64,000 nt of DNA from JAAAOZ01 sp964496595 (GTDB lineage Bacteria; Chloroflexota; Anaerolineae; B4-G1; SLSP01), in the NCBI GenBank assembly GCA_964496595.1, contig CAZCAI010000006.1, forward strand, positions 1 through 64,000, in the 5' to 3' direction. A program made the position numbers and the translations under genes. Positions 8,544-20,000 of the stretch are shown piece after piece; within the stretch, counting starts at the first letter, position 1, and every line of letters begins with the position of its first letter. The notes under the pieces were generated by a model. The model searched no databases and had not been told where the DNA came from. It saw only the letters and a program-made list of their open reading frames with translations.

Positions 8544-10342
8544 CCATTCGCGGCGGATTTATGACCCGGCTCCAGGGCGAGGAGGAAGCGTTCCGTTTCT
8601 CCGACCTGGATCGACAGGCATTGAAGATGTTGTGGCGCTACCTGCGCGAGTACCAGGGCCGGTTGGCCCTGGCCCTGGCAGCGACGCTGGCGGTGACGGC
8701 GACGACGCTGGCCCTGCCCTACCTGACCAAGGTCGCGGTCGATACGGCCATCGCCCAGAGCGACCTGCGCGAGTTGGGCCTGATCGCCCTCCTCTACCTG
8801 GCGCTCAACGGCGTCTACTGGCTGGCGATCTATTGGCAGGGCTACCTCTCCACCTGGATCGGTCAGCACGTCGTCCACGCCATCCGCACCGACCTCTACG
8901 CCCAGGTGCTGCGCCAGTCCATCGCCTTCCACGAGCGGGAGCGGGTGGGCCAGATCGCGTCGCGGCTGACCAACGACGTCAACGCCCTGGCCGAGGTCTC
9001 CTCCAGCGGCGCGCTCCACCTGGTGACCGACCTGCTCACGCTCGTGGGCATCGTCGCCATTATGGCCGCGCTCAACCTGCGGCTGACGCTGGTCACGATG
9101 TTGTCGATCCCGGTGGTGATGCTGGCCATGGGCTACCTGGGGAAGCAGATGCGCCGGGCCTACCGCCAGGTGCAGCAGGCGCTGGCCGAGGTCAACGCGG
9201 GCGTGGAGCAGGGCGTGGCGGGGATGCGCGTCGTCCAGTCCCTCTCCCGCGAGTCCTTCTCCATTGAGCAGTTCGAGCGCCTGAGCATGCAGAATATGAA
9301 GGCCAACCTGCGCGTGAGCCTCCTCTTCGCCGCCGTCTTCCCGACGATGACGGTGACCAATATGCTCGGCGTGGCGCTGGTGGTGGGATATGGCGGGATG
9401 CTCGTCGCCCAGGGCGCGACCACCATCGGCGTGGTGCTGGCGTTTTTGGGCTACGTCTACCGCTTCTTCGGGCCGGTGCGCGAGCTGAGCCTGGTCTACA
9501 ACACCTTCCAGGCGGCCGCCGCCTCGTTGGATCGGATCGCCGACTATATGGGGCGCGAGCCGGCGGTCGCCGAGCCGGCAGAGCCGCAGCGCCCGGAAGG
9601 CGGCTTCGCGGGCCGAATCGCCTTTGATCACGTCACCTTTGGCTACGGGGACGCGCCGGTGCTGCACGACGTGACGCTCGACGTGGCCGCCGGCGAGACC
9701 GTCGCCCTGGTCGGGCCGACGGGCGCGGGCAAGAGCACCCTGGCCAGATTGCTGGCGCGGCTCTACGATGTCGATGAGGGGACTGTGAAAATCGATGGCG
9801 TTGACGTGCGGCGGATCGCGTCGCGGGACTTGCGCAGGCTGGCGACCATCGTGCCGCAGGACGTCTTCCTCTTCGCCGCCACGGTGCGCGAGAACGTCCG
9901 CTACGGCGACCCGCAGGCGAGCGACGAGGCGGTCGAGGCTGCCGCTCGCCGCGCCCAGGCCCACGACTTCATCGCCAAACTCCCCCAGGGCTACGAGACC
10001 ACCGTGGGCGAGCGCGGGGCGACGCTCTCGGGCGGGCAGCGGCAGTTGGTGGCCTTCGCCCGGGCGCTGCTGGCCGACCCGCGCATCCTGGTGCTGGACG
10101 AGGCGACGGCCAACGTCGACGCCTACACCGAGGCGCTGATCCAGAGCGCGATGGACGAGATCCGCCGCGACCGGACGACGGTGATCATCGCCCACCGCTT
10201 CAGCACGCTGCGCAAGGCCGACCGGATCGTCGTGATCGACGCCGAGCGGATCGTGGGCCAGGGCCGTCACGAGGACTTGATCGCGAGCAATCCCACTTAC
10301 CAGCGCCTCTACCGGCGTCAGTGGGCCGAGACGAATGGCTGA
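8540..10342 (+). CDS. ABC exporter half-transporter 2 (TMD-NBD)
   Basis: A 600-residue partner of the preceding exporter half. The transmembrane domain is at about 35-335 and the nucleotide-binding domain has Walker [10 protein letters not shown] near 392, Q loop IVPQDVFLF, signature [16 protein letters not shown] near 496, and Walker [13 protein letters not shown]. Both halves keep the catalytic Glu, so unlike many heterodimeric exporters neither site is obviously degenerate. The start at 8540 has AAGGAGG seven bases upstream and overlaps the upstream stop as ATGA. A longer open frame back to 8069 is antiparallel-looking sequence inside the upstream gene and is rejected. Confidence 0.92.
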   Translation: MTIRGGFMTRLQGEEEAFRFSDLDRQALKMLWRYLREYQGRLALALAATLAVTATTLALPYLTKVAVDTAIAQSDLRELGLIALLYLALNGVYWLAIYWQGYLSTWIGQHVVHAIRTDLYAQVLRQSIAFHERERVGQIASRLTNDVNALAEVSSSGALHLVTDLLTLVGIVAIMAALNLRLTLVTMLSIPVVMLAMGYLGKQMRRAYRQVQQALAEVNAGVEQGVAGMRVVQSLSRESFSIEQFERLSMQNMKANLRVSLLFAAVFPTMTVTNMLGVALVVGYGGMLVAQGATTIGVVLAFLGYVYRFFGPVRELSLVYNTFQAAAASLDRIADYMGREPAVAEPAEPQRPEGGFAGRIAFDHVTFGYGDAPVLHDVTLDVAAGETVALVGPTGAGKSTLARLLARLYDVDEGTVKIDGVDVRRIASRDLRRLATIVPQDVFLFAATVRENVRYGDPQASDEAVEAAARRAQAHDFIAKLPQGYETTVGERGATLSGGQRQLVAFARALLADPRILVLDEATANVDAYTEALIQSAMDEIRRDRTTVIIAHRFSTLRKADRIVVIDAERIVGQGRHEDLIASNPTYQRLYRRQWAETNG

Positions 10343-11498
10343 ACAGAAAGGACACCGCGATTTCGAGTTCAACCTGCGCGAGCTGGCCGGCTCGATGGGT
10401 GATTTCGGCACGCTCTTTCCCCTGGCCGTGGGCTACATCGCCGTCAACGGTCTGAATCCGGCCGGGCTGTTCATCATGCTCGGCTTGACCAATATTGTCC
10501 TGGGGTTGATCTATCGCCTGCCAATGCCGCTGCAACCCAAGAAGGTCATCGCTGCGACGGCCATCGCGCAGGCGTGGCCGCCCGCTTTGATCTACGCTTC
10601 TGGATTGGGCCTGGGCGTGCTCTGGCTGGGCCTCGTCCTCACAGGCGCGCTGCGCAAGTTGCTGGACATCACGCCCGTCTTCGTCGTGCGGGGCATCCAA
10701 CTGGCTTTGGCGGCGACCCTGGCGTGGCAGGCGTTCCGGTGGATGCAGCCCGCGCCGCTCCTGGCGCTGGCCGCGGTTGCCGTCGTCCTGCTCCTGCGCG
10801 AGAACCGGTACGCGCCGGCCTCGGTGGTGCTGGTAGTCCTGGGCGTCGCGATCGTCGCCTGGCGCGGCGAACTGCCGGAGACCTGGAATCTCACCCTGAC
10901 CCTGCCGCCGCTGACGCTGCCCCGCCTCGACGACGTCTGGCAGGCGATGCTGCTGGCCGGATTCGCCCAGATCCCCCTCTCCATCACCAACGCCGTGATC
11001 GCTCCGGCGGCGCTGATCCGCGATTACTTTCCCGATAAGGCGGTCAGCGAGCGCAAGCTCCTGCTCAATATGGGCGTGATGAACGTCGCCGCCTCGTTCT
11101 TCGGCGGGATGCCGATGTGCCACGGCGCGGGTGGGCTGGCGGGCCAGTACTACTTCGGCGCGCGCACCGGCGGCACGCCCATCATCGAAGGGGTGATCGA
11201 GGTCGCCATCGGGCTTTTCCTGAGCCAGTCCATCGCCGACGTGATGGCCGCTTTCCCAATGCCGCTGATGGCCGGGATGATGCTCCTGGTCAGCATCGAG
11301 CTTGCCAGGCCGCTGCTCGCGTTGCGCCGCTGGAAGCTGGGGATCGCCCTGGTCACGGCGCTGCTCTCGGTAGCCACGAATATGGCCCTCGGCTTCGCCG
11401 TCGGCCTGGCGATCGCTCACGTGGTGAGCGCTTTGAAGCGCGACTTTACACTATCCCATCTTTCCGATCAAGAGGAGGAAAAGCAAACCGATGTCTGA
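10335..11498 (+). CDS. MOT1-like molybdate/sulfate permease
   Basis: A 387-residue polytopic membrane protein with about ten hydrophobic segments. The N-terminal GSMGDFGTLFPLAVG motif and the GMPMCHGAGGLAGQYYFGAR motif (about 255-275) are hallmarks of the MOT1 branch of the sulfate-permease superfamily, in which eukaryotic members carry molybdate at high affinity. The exact oxyanion here is not determined. The start overlaps the preceding ABC gene by 8 nt and its stop overlaps the next gene by 8 nt, so it is firmly in the ArsR operon. Pairing an oxyanion permease with exporters under an ArsR protein is unusual. Confidence 0.82.
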   Translation: MAEQKGHRDFEFNLRELAGSMGDFGTLFPLAVGYIAVNGLNPAGLFIMLGLTNIVLGLIYRLPMPLQPKKVIAATAIAQAWPPALIYASGLGLGVLWLGLVLTGALRKLLDITPVFVVRGIQLALAATLAWQAFRWMQPAPLLALAAVAVVLLLRENRYAPASVVLVVLGVAIVAWRGELPETWNLTLTLPPLTLPRLDDVWQAMLLAGFAQIPLSITNAVIAPAALIRDYFPDKAVSERKLLLNMGVMNVAASFFGGMPMCHGAGGLAGQYYFGARTGGTPIIEGVIEVAIGLFLSQSIADVMAAFPMPLMAGMMLLVSIELARPLLALRRWKLGIALVTALLSVATNMALGFAVGLAIAHVVSALKRDFTLSHLSDQEEEKQTDV

Positions 11499-12438
11499 AT
11501 CCTTCGCCATTGACGTCTCAGCGTTGACCAAACGCTATGGCCCGCCCGAATCGGGCCTGGTGGCCGTCGACCACATCTCATTCCAGGTCCGTCCGGGCGA
11601 GATTTTCGGTTTCCTGGGGCCGAACGGGGCGGGCAAGACGACGACCATCCGGATGTTAGCCGGGCTTTCGGAACCCACGGCGGGTGAGGTCCACATGTTG
11701 GGGCTGGCCCGTTCCCGCGACCTGCCGCAGATCAAAAAGCGCATCGGCGTCGTGCCGGAAGCGTCCAATCTCTACGACGAACTGACCGCTTTCGGCAACC
11801 TGATCTTCTCGATGCAGCTCTACGGCGTGCCACGGGAGGAGCGCGCTCCCCGGGCCGAGGAACTGCTGGCTCGTTTCCGGCTGGCAGATAAGCGCGATAC
11901 CCCGTTTGGTAAGCTCTCGCGGGGGATGAAGCGCGCCCTCACCATCGCCGCCGCGCTGGCCCACAAGCCGGCCCTGCTCTTCCTCGACGAGCCGACGACG
12001 GGGCTGGACGTCATCAGCGCGCGCAACCTCCGCCAACTGATCGCCGAACTGCGCCAGGAGGGCGTGACGATCTTTCTGACCACGCACTATCTGGAGGAAG
12101 CCGAGCGATTGTGCGACCGCATTGCTATCATCGTCCGGGGGCGGATCGTGGCGCTGGACACCGTGGCGCGGCTGAAGGAGCAGGTGCGCGACACCACCGC
12201 CGTCGAAGTGACGGTGCAGAAAGAGGCGGGATCAGAAACGCGCCGCCTCACGTGTGAGGCCCTCACATGTGAGGATCCCGCTACGCTGGTTCGAGAAGCC
12301 CTGGCCCAGGCGGAGTCGGAGGGGCGCCGGGTGCTCGCCATCCACACGATCCAGCCGACGTTGGAGGACGTGTTCGTCGAGTTGACGGGATTGAGCGCCG
12401 AGGAAATGGAGGTGGAGAAAAATGAGAAGGGGAAGTGA
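11491..12438 (+). CDS. ABC-2 type transporter, ATP-binding subunit (DrrA/CcmA-like)
   Basis: A 315-residue stand-alone ATPase. Walker A GPNGAGKTTT is near 43, the signature is LSRGMKRALTIAAAL, Walker B is ALLFLDEPTTGLD, and the H loop is LTTHYLEEAERLC. A C-terminal extension (about 225-315) is typical of drug or polysaccharide ABC-2 ATPases. The start follows AGGAGGAAA at 11470-11478 and overlaps the permease gene before it. Two near-identical palindromes (CTCACGTGTGAGG and CTCACATGTGAGG, about 12248-12274) lie within the coding sequence and encode LTCEALTCE. It should energise the permease encoded next. Confidence 0.92.
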   Translation: MSESFAIDVSALTKRYGPPESGLVAVDHISFQVRPGEIFGFLGPNGAGKTTTIRMLAGLSEPTAGEVHMLGLARSRDLPQIKKRIGVVPEASNLYDELTAFGNLIFSMQLYGVPREERAPRAEELLARFRLADKRDTPFGKLSRGMKRALTIAAALAHKPALLFLDEPTTGLDVISARNLRQLIAELRQEGVTIFLTTHYLEEAERLCDRIAIIVRGRIVALDTVARLKEQVRDTTAVEVTVQKEAGSETRRLTCEALTCEDPATLVREALAQAESEGRRVLAIHTIQPTLEDVFVELTGLSAEEMEVEKNEKGK

Positions 12439-13171
12439 CATGCTACGCGACGACCTGCGGGGTATCTGGTATATTATACTCAAGGACCTGAACGCCTACT
12501 ACTTCAAGCCGCCCAACGTCAGTTGGGGCATCCTTTTCCCCCTGGCCTTCGTACTGGCTTTTGCCATCCGCGACCCGGGCAATCTGGAGAGCCTGGCGCC
12601 CGGCCTGTTGGCGTTGACGCTGCTCTTTAGCGCCAGCAGCATGGAAGCCATCGTCATCACCTTTGAGCGACGTATCGGCGCCCTCGAACGGCTGCTGCTG
12701 GCCCCCATACGCTTGCCGGCGTTGCTGGCGGGCAAAATTCTGGGGGGCGTGGTCTTTGCGTTGGCGACGACCGTGGTGGTCCTGATTTTAGCCGTGCTTC
12801 TTTTCGGTCTGGCGGGTATCAACTGGCCGGTCTTTGTTTTGGCGATGGGGCTTGCCGCCGTGGCCTTCTCATCGCTGGGCGCCCTGATCTCGGTGGCGGT
12901 CAAAGAGGTCTTCGAGGCGCAAACCTTAGCCAACGCCTTCCGGTTCCCGATGATGTTCCTGGGCGGGGTCTTTGTGCCCGTGGCGTCGCTGCCGCCGGGA
13001 TTGAAGATCGTGGCGCGGGCTTTGCCCCTGACCTACGCTGTCGAAGCGCTGGAGATAGCGATGATGGGCGGGCCGCTGCTCACCGCCATCATCGACCTGA
13101 TCGTCCTGGCTGCCTTCACGGCTGTGTTCTTCGGCCTGGCCACGCGGGTTTTGGCGCGCCGGTTGGCGTAA
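12422..13171 (+). CDS. ABC-2 type transporter, permease subunit
   Basis: A 249-residue membrane protein with six hydrophobic segments and the ABC-2 pattern: SWGILFPLAFVLAFAI near 35, then FERRIGALERLLLAPI before the second helix pair, and FRFPMMFLGGVFVPV in the fifth. It is the membrane partner of the ATPase before it. The ATG at 12422 overlaps that gene; the ATG at 12440, which has AAGGGG eight bases upstream, is equally plausible and gives 243 residues. It is the last gene of the operon and is followed by a strong hairpin. Confidence 0.9.
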   Translation: MRRGSDMLRDDLRGIWYIILKDLNAYYFKPPNVSWGILFPLAFVLAFAIRDPGNLESLAPGLLALTLLFSASSMEAIVITFERRIGALERLLLAPIRLPALLAGKILGGVVFALATTVVVLILAVLLFGLAGINWPVFVLAMGLAAVAFSSLGALISVAVKEVFEAQTLANAFRFPMMFLGGVFVPVASLPPGLKIVARALPLTYAVEALEIAMMGGPLLTAIIDLIVLAAFTAVFFGLATRVLARRLA

Positions 13172-13210
13172 AAAATGTATAGCAGAGATACCTTTGCCAC
13201 CCTAAATTAC

Positions 13211-13239
13211 ACGGCGGCGACACAGAATGTCGCCGCCGT
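13211..13239 (+). terminator. Hairpin ending the ArsR-ABC operon
   Basis: Twelve-bp perfect arms (ACGGCGGCGACA with TGTCGCCGCCGT) and a 5-nt loop, 40 bp after the last stop. The following sequence is only weakly T-rich, so it may be a stability or Rho-assisted structure. Confidence 0.6.
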
Positions 13240-13489
13240 TGCTTATACCTCTGCTTACAAGGGTTGTGCTCGTTATAGGATATAGTATCATATAGATAGA
13301 ACTAGCTACCAGACAATTTTCCAAGACCACTCTTAATCAGCAGATAGAGCAGATATAAGCAGATTAGATTTCGGTTCAGATCTAAAAACTCACAAAGAAA
13401 ACATAAAGAGGTGCAGAGGAAGATATTTCTCTGCGGATCTTTGAGAAAATCCCCGGCAACTCTGTATCAATTAGACGTATCCGTTTAGT

Positions 13490-13645
13490 TTAGAGGCTAT
13501 TTGAAAATTAGTTCTAACCTTGCGAAGGTTGCGCAAATGACCTGAACAGCCTGTACCAGGTGCCACAAGCCGGTTAATCTGTCTCCCAAGGCCCCTGTGA
13601 ACCTTCGCAAGGGTTCCCCGACTTGAATTTTCAAATACATTCTTA
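13490..13645. repeat. MITE-like element, copy B (inverted, short)
   Basis: The reverse complement of the outer parts of the 5647-5940 element: the same TATTTGAAAATT ends and the same CCTTGCGAAGGTT arms (13521-13533 and about 13602-13615). It lacks the 129-bp module. The absence of the module from one copy shows that the module and the outer element move or are lost separately. Confidence 0.75.
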
Positions 13646-13760
13646 ATGAGCAGACCAAGGTGCAACGCACTTGAATTGAAGGAAGGGCAACACCCGATGT
13701 AGTATAAGCCCGGCGATAAGCCCATAAGTACGTTGCACCTCACAGGACTAAACGGTTACA
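13646..13760. repeat. GGTGCAACGCACTT inverted-repeat element, copy 1
   Basis: Arms GGTGCAACGCACTT (from 13659) and AGTACGTTGCACC (to about 13739) with a 50-nt centre. The reverse complement of a closely related element is at 32925-33045. A reading frame in the second copy is broken by a stop here, so it is treated as non-coding. It directly abuts MITE copy B. The rest of 13760-14028 holds no gene that I can support. Confidence 0.7.
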
Positions 13761-13884
13761 ATTAGACTATCCGATTATCCATCTGCTTAATCTGCTGAGA
13801 TAGAGGCATAAAACTGTCCAGTAGGTAATAGATAGAATAGCGTCCCTTTGGAAGCAGCATGGCTGAGTCCAAAAGAACGCTTTA

Positions 13885-13894
13885 CCCCCCCCCC
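13885..13894 (+). repeat. Poly-C tract upstream of the giant surface-protein gene
   Basis: Ten consecutive C residues lie 134 bp upstream of the start codon. Homopolymer tracts of this length are prone to slippage and in other bacteria switch surface-protein expression. Whether this tract lies in a promoter spacer is not known, and the exact length should be treated as uncertain in a metagenomic assembly. Confidence 0.6.
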
Positions 13895-14028
13895 GACGCA
13901 CTCGGTTGACTCGTGACTGCTGAAAATCGGGCAAAGCTTGATTTAGCGAATTACCCTCGTGGCTCCATCACTCCTCGGAACAAAAAGCGTAACCTCTCAA
14001 TGGATTTTGACGACAAGGAGGCCCCCCA

Positions 14029-17000
14029 ATGAAACGCGAACACGTGATCCTACTGGCAACCTTGGCTTTCTCCCTGCTGATTGTTTTAACAGCGCGCACC
14101 TCGCAGGCTCAAGACGCCTCCGACTCCTACGACGAGGTAAAATCCGCCTGGCAGCGGGCCACCGAACTGGGTGTCTACAACTTCGCCACCGAGATGCTGC
14201 AAACCACGCATCCCGCGCCGCTCGTCTCCAACGCGGGCCGCGCCAGCGAGCAGACGCAGATCTACATGGAAGGGCGGGCCAACGTCCCCGCGCAAGAGTT
14301 GTCGCTGACTTTGTGGCAAGAGGGCGGCAGCGCGCTCGACGCGCATGATGGCACGCCATCCGATGATGGCGTGGAGATCCGCTTCGCGGGCGATCAGGCC
14401 TACGGCCGTCAGATCGGCGGCGAGTGGCAGGAGATGGATGATTTCTCGGGCGCCTTCGCGCCGGGGCAGGATCTGCTCGCGTATTTAGCAGGCATCAAAA
14501 ACGTCCGCTTCGTCGGCGAAGAAACCCGCGCATTACCAGAATCGGAGATGCCGGATGACGCATTACGTTTGACGTTCACGCAGTACGCCTTCGATTTCGA
14601 CGGCCCGGCCTTCGCCCGCTACCTGCGCGATCAATTGGAAGATCAGTTACGCGCCTCCGGCGAATTGCCGCTGAATATGACGCTGGACACGCCGCGTCGC
14701 TACGTGGAGACCACGGGCGAGGGCGAGATCTGGCTGGATGAGCGCGGCCTGCCCGTCCGGCTGCGCGTCCACCTGGTCTACCCGCCCAACGAGCAGGGCG
14801 AGCGCGTCGAGTCCGAGATCCAGACCGATTTTTCCAGCTTCCCGGCAGAAAAAGCCTCCGTACCCCCTATGGGCAGCCATCTCGCGCGCCGGGCGAGCGC
14901 GACGGCCCGCGAGCAAGCGCCCTCGGCGTTGATGTTCGCGATCAGCCTGGGATTTTTGGCCTTGCTCGTGACCAGTTATCGCTCTAAAAAACTCTACGCC
15001 GCCTTCGTCCTTGCCGTGTTGGCCTCGATGATCGTCACGCCGCTGCTGCAAAGCCAGCAGGCCTACGCCTTCTCGCACAAGATGGATGCCGCCCGCGCGG
15101 AGCAGGAGCGCAAAGCTGAAGAAGAGACCGCCCGTCGCGAGGCGGTGGCAGACATGACGGCCTCGAATTGGAACCCGCATCAAGACCCACGAGAGCACAA
15201 TGCAGAACGTGCAATTCCGAACGCACAACATGATTCGTCGTTCGTCCTTCGTCCTTCGTCGTCCATTGCTGAGACCACCGACGCGGTGGATACCGACGCC
15301 GATGGCTTGAGCGACGCGCAAGAGAGCTTCATCGGCACCGACGCCGCCCGCGCCGACACCGACGGCGACGGCCTCAGCGACGGCGCGGAGACGCTCATCC
15401 TGGGCACCGATCCCTTGAGCGCCGACAGCGACGGCGATCAGATCCTCGATAATGTGGAGGTGGCGGGCTTCGAGTACGCCGGCGAGCATTGGCATCTCGA
15501 TCCCAACAACCCCGACACCAACGGCGACGGACGGATGGACAGCCTCGAATGCCCGGAGCTGATGAACATCAGCAGCGCGTCTGAGCTGAGCGGCGCGGTG
15601 TGCGATCCCGACGGCGACGGCACGCCCAATCCCTTCGACTTCGACGATGACAACGACGGCGTGCCCGATAAGATCGACCTTTCACCGGAGATGAGCCTCG
15701 ACCGCGACGGCGTCCGCACCGACGGGCAACACGCAGCCCCCTTCGACGCAGAGCATCCCTTCGCTTTGCAGGTGGATGGCCTGGGCGTCGGGGGCGAGTG
15801 GCCCGTGCTGGTCGATCTCCAATACCGCCCCGCCAACCCCGATCACCTGGCCTACGCCCTCAACGTCCTCGATTGGCCCCAGGATTCGGAGGGACAGGTG
15901 CAGCACGTCAAAAACACCACCTTCCCCGACGAGACGGGCGACGTGCGCCTGCTGCCGATGCTGGAGATCGAGATCCCGGGCGAGAGCGTGCCCTTCAAAC
16001 TGACCGCCCCGGAGATTGACGTGGCGGCGCGGGGGGATGTCTCCGCCACGCTGCACCTGACGCAGCAAGGGGATCAGATCCAGGCGGCGTACAGCTTCGA
16101 CGACGCTCAGAGCTACACCGCCGCTTTCTACGCCGGCGCGTGCGGGGATGCGACGGGCGCGCCGCTCAGTTTGCAGAACGTCACCGATGGCGCGATGGAG
16201 AGCGTGGCGACTGGGCAGTTGACCGACTTCGCCGACGGCGAGCACGCGGTAGTCATCAGCGGGGATGATGGCAGCGTCTGCGCGACCATCGGCAACATCG
16301 TCAACGGCCCGTACGAGGATCGGATGATCGATCCGGCGCCGATCAGACCCTACGGCATCTCCGTGCGCGAGGCCGACCGGAATGGCGCGCTGCTGGCTTA
16401 CGCCCCCGCCAACGTGGTGAAGGATGCAGACGGCGGCGGCAAGGTCGCCTTCGCCAGCCGCCTGCTCTACTGGCCCGGCGAGGGTCGCGCCTGGGAGCAG
16501 CCCCAGAAGGTGCGCCTGGTGTGGATCGTGGAGATGCTGACCGATTGGTGCGATGCGGCCAATTTCACCGGCGATCAGGAGCAATTCGACGCCTGGTGCC
16601 AATCCCCCGCCAATCGCACGCCCGATCAGATACAGATCGTGCACACCTACGACGATGATTGGTATCTGACGGGCCTATCCGCGCGCGAGGATTTGGGGCT
16701 GGACGTCGCCGTCGCCTACGAGGATCCGGCCACCGACGACGACCCCTCCCAGGCAGACGCGCTGTGGCACGTAGCGCGCGGGCTGGGGGATGTCTTCGTC
16801 ACCGGGCGCGATGGTGACGAAAATGGCGCGCGCGACCTTGCCATCACATCCGCGCATGGCGATACGACGATTCAGGAGCGCTTCGACCGCTTCAGCAATG
16901 GCGAGGCGAGCGCGGAGCAGCGCTGGGGCATCGCGCAGGACGCGCTGCGCGTGGAGACCTTCCAGTATCCGCACCAGGATCACCTGATGCAGATCGCGAT

Positions 17001-20000
17001 GCACGAGACGCCGCGCATTCTGGAGCAGTTCGCCGCCGACTCAACGCCCACCTTGCTCTTCGCCCGCGAGGAGCACTATCGCATCGCCGGGCTGGAATCC
17101 GCCACGTGGGACAAGGAAGCCGGCCAACTCACCCTCGCCGCTTCAACCGAGCCGGCGACCACCGCCGGTTTGCAGTGGGCGTCCTATCGCCATACGGATA
17201 ACGGCTGGGAAGGCTATCCCATCGCCGAGTATTGGGATCACTTAGAGATAACGCTCACGCAATACTTCCAGGAGCAATATCCGGAAGATGCGGAGGAGAC
17301 GAACGTCGGGCGGATGGCCGTGGCGCGCGCCTTCTACGCCTCGCTCGTCCAGGGGATCGTGAGGAATGTGGAGGGCGAGCAGGGCGTGCTGTGGACGCCG
17401 GACCCCGCCGGACGAGATACCGACGCTTATTTGACCTCGGCGTTAATGCAGGAGGGCGGCAATGGCCTCCACGCCCTGGTGGTCTGTATGGGCCAGCTTC
17501 TTTACGAGTCCGTCGATCGTACCCAAATGATCTCCAACCAGAGCTTGTTGGAGATGTTCGCAAGTATGCCGATCAACGACGGGATCGACATTTTGTTTGA
17601 GACGCTGGGGGCCGGGCTTGCCAATTATGCCTTCACGCCCTGGACGACGCTGCTGGCAAATCTGGGCCGGGCTAAGACGGCCGCGATTGGCTCGGGGGTG
17701 ATGGCCGGTGCTCTGCTCGTCGTCGGCGTGCTGACCTATGCCATTACCCAGGGCGGGGGCGTCGTCCAGGGGGTGACCATCTCGATGCTGGCCCTCTCGA
17801 CCCTCTCGGCGATCTGGGGGGTGCTCCAGACGACCGCTGAAGTGGTGCAGGCGGCCAAATCCGCCGGCTCCATGGCCCAGGCCATCTCGAGCGCGATGGC
17901 CAAGGGGATTCAAAGCAGCTTCAGCAAAGGCGGCCTGGTCAGCGCGGTCATCGGCGTGGTGATCGCCTGGGCCGTCTTCGCCCTCACGTTGGGCTTTTCG
18001 GATCTCTCGCGGGCGGCGATTGGCTACGCGGTGAGCGCCTTGATCGCCAGCATCATCGTGACCGACATCATGTTCGCCATCAGCCTGATCCCCATCGTCG
18101 GCGCCATCATCGTCGCGGTGGTGAACGCCATCGATACCATGGTCGCCTTGCTGTGCGGGATCTTTCTCTCCGAGGAACAGCAGCAGGGCGCGGCGGCCAA
18201 CTTCCTCTGTGGCGGCCTGACCGGACTGGCGACGGCGATCCTGGAGGCGGTTCTCTACAGCAACACCGTGATGGTCGACATGCAGCCGGAGGACTTCGAC
18301 CGGCTCCAGCTCGGCCACTTCGAGGCCCACGAACTGGTCCGCCCGGAGGATGGCTTCGTCGTCGGCAACCGGCTCAAGGTCGGCGTCAGACTCACCACCA
18401 CGCTCCAGTTAGCCGACCGGCCCGCCTCCGTCGGCGCGGCCTACGTGGGGCAATGGGATCAGGATACGCTTAAATCCGCGACCTTTCGCTACCGATGGCA
18501 GAAGACGGAGTTTTCTTTCCACGAGGAGCTTTCGCGCAACGAGATGGAGGACGAATGGCGCGCGGTCAGCGAGCCTTCGGGCGCCATCCAATACGCGGAC
18601 ACGCAGCGCAGCGAAAGCGGCTTTTTACTCACCCAGGCTGGCCTCAACACCGCCATGCCGCTTTACCTATCCGAGGGCTACGCCATCCCCGTCCAGGAGT
18701 GTATAGCCGGCGGCTGTGACATCATAGACGAAAAAGATACTCTCCATTACAATTTTGGCGACACGCTCAACGTGGACGTTTTCCCGCCCACGTTGGATGA
18801 ATTCTACACGCTGATGGAAACGTCGAGCGGGTTCAGATTGGCCTGGGATCATCGCTTCCCGGCGCTCCACGACGCCGACGGCGACGGCCTTTCACGCGCC
18901 GCTGACCCCAACGACACCCGCTGGGACACCGACGGCGACGGCCTCTCCGATCTCTTCGAGCTACAAATCGGCAGCGATCCCACGCAGGTGGATACCGACG
19001 GCGATGGCCTGACCGACTACGAGGAGGCGCGCTGGGGAACCTCGCCCGTCCGCCCGGACACGGACGGCGACGGCCTCAGCGACGGGGAGGAAATACAGGG
19101 CTGGGATATTCTCTATGGCATCGCGCCAGATGGCAGCGGCCTCTATACCAGAGTTACCTCAGATCCTCTGACAGCGGATGCCGACGGCGACACCCTGACC
19201 GACTTCCAGGAGAAGACCTACGGCCTGAATCCCAACCATCCCTCCAATCCCACCGTGCTGACGATGAAGTCGGTGATCCAGGAAGATGGCGCAGCGTCGG
19301 ACGGCTTCGTCCGCCCCGATGACACCTTCCACTACGAGGCCACGCTCAAGAACGAGTTGAACAGCCGCTACGCCCAGGGCCTGCTCAGCACCGATTTCCC
19401 CCAGGCCTTGGAAACCGGCGACATCCCGCCCGCCAGCTTCACGCTCTATCCCCAGGAGGAGCGGATAATGGCCGGCGACGTGCACGTCTCCCCGGTCGCA
19501 GCCAGCGGCCCCTACAGCCTGACCCAGGTCGCCGGCGCGTCCATCTTAGATTGGCGCGCGATCTCCGGCGAGGCGCAGCTCTGGCTCCCCTTCGAGGACG
19601 AGGCCACGTCGGCGACCAAGACCTACCAGGACCGCTCCGGCAACGTCCCGCCCCACGATGGGCAGTGCGTGGGCGATGGCTGCTTCTTGGACAAGCAGGA
19701 GGGCCGTTACGGCGGATCGCTGCGCCTGAACGGCGGCTACGTCCGCACTGACCTCGATCCTTCCGAAGAGAATTACGCGGTGTCGCTCTGGTTTAAAACG
19801 GACGAGCCGAATAGCGGGCTGGCCTCGGTCGAGCACAGCCAAGGCGCGCAGCTTTATCTGGCGGAGGGCAAGGTGTGCGCCCGGGTATACGCCGGCGGCG
19901 CGGCGCAGGATGCGTGCTCCGAGAACACCTACAACGACGACCAGTGGCATCACGTCGTGCATACCTTCGGCGCAGGGCTGGAGGGACAATGGCTCTACGT

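Noticed and set aside
8462..10411. A 649-codon minus-strand frame opposite the second ABC half-transporter
   Set aside because: It is antisense to a clear ABC exporter and rich in Gly, Arg, His and Asp, the typical product of GC-rich shadow frames. It has no domain and no ribosome-binding site.
13895..14028. A possible c-di-GMP-type riboswitch in the leader of the giant gene
   Set aside because: Only a GGGCAAA-like stretch is present. The conserved tetraloop, receptor and second stem cannot be found, so there is not enough support.
15286..15700. Regular DNA repeats suspected to be a CRISPR or tandem array
   Set aside because: They encode thrombospondin type-3 Asp-rich repeats (GACGGCGACGGC units) inside the surface protein; the periodicity is protein-driven.
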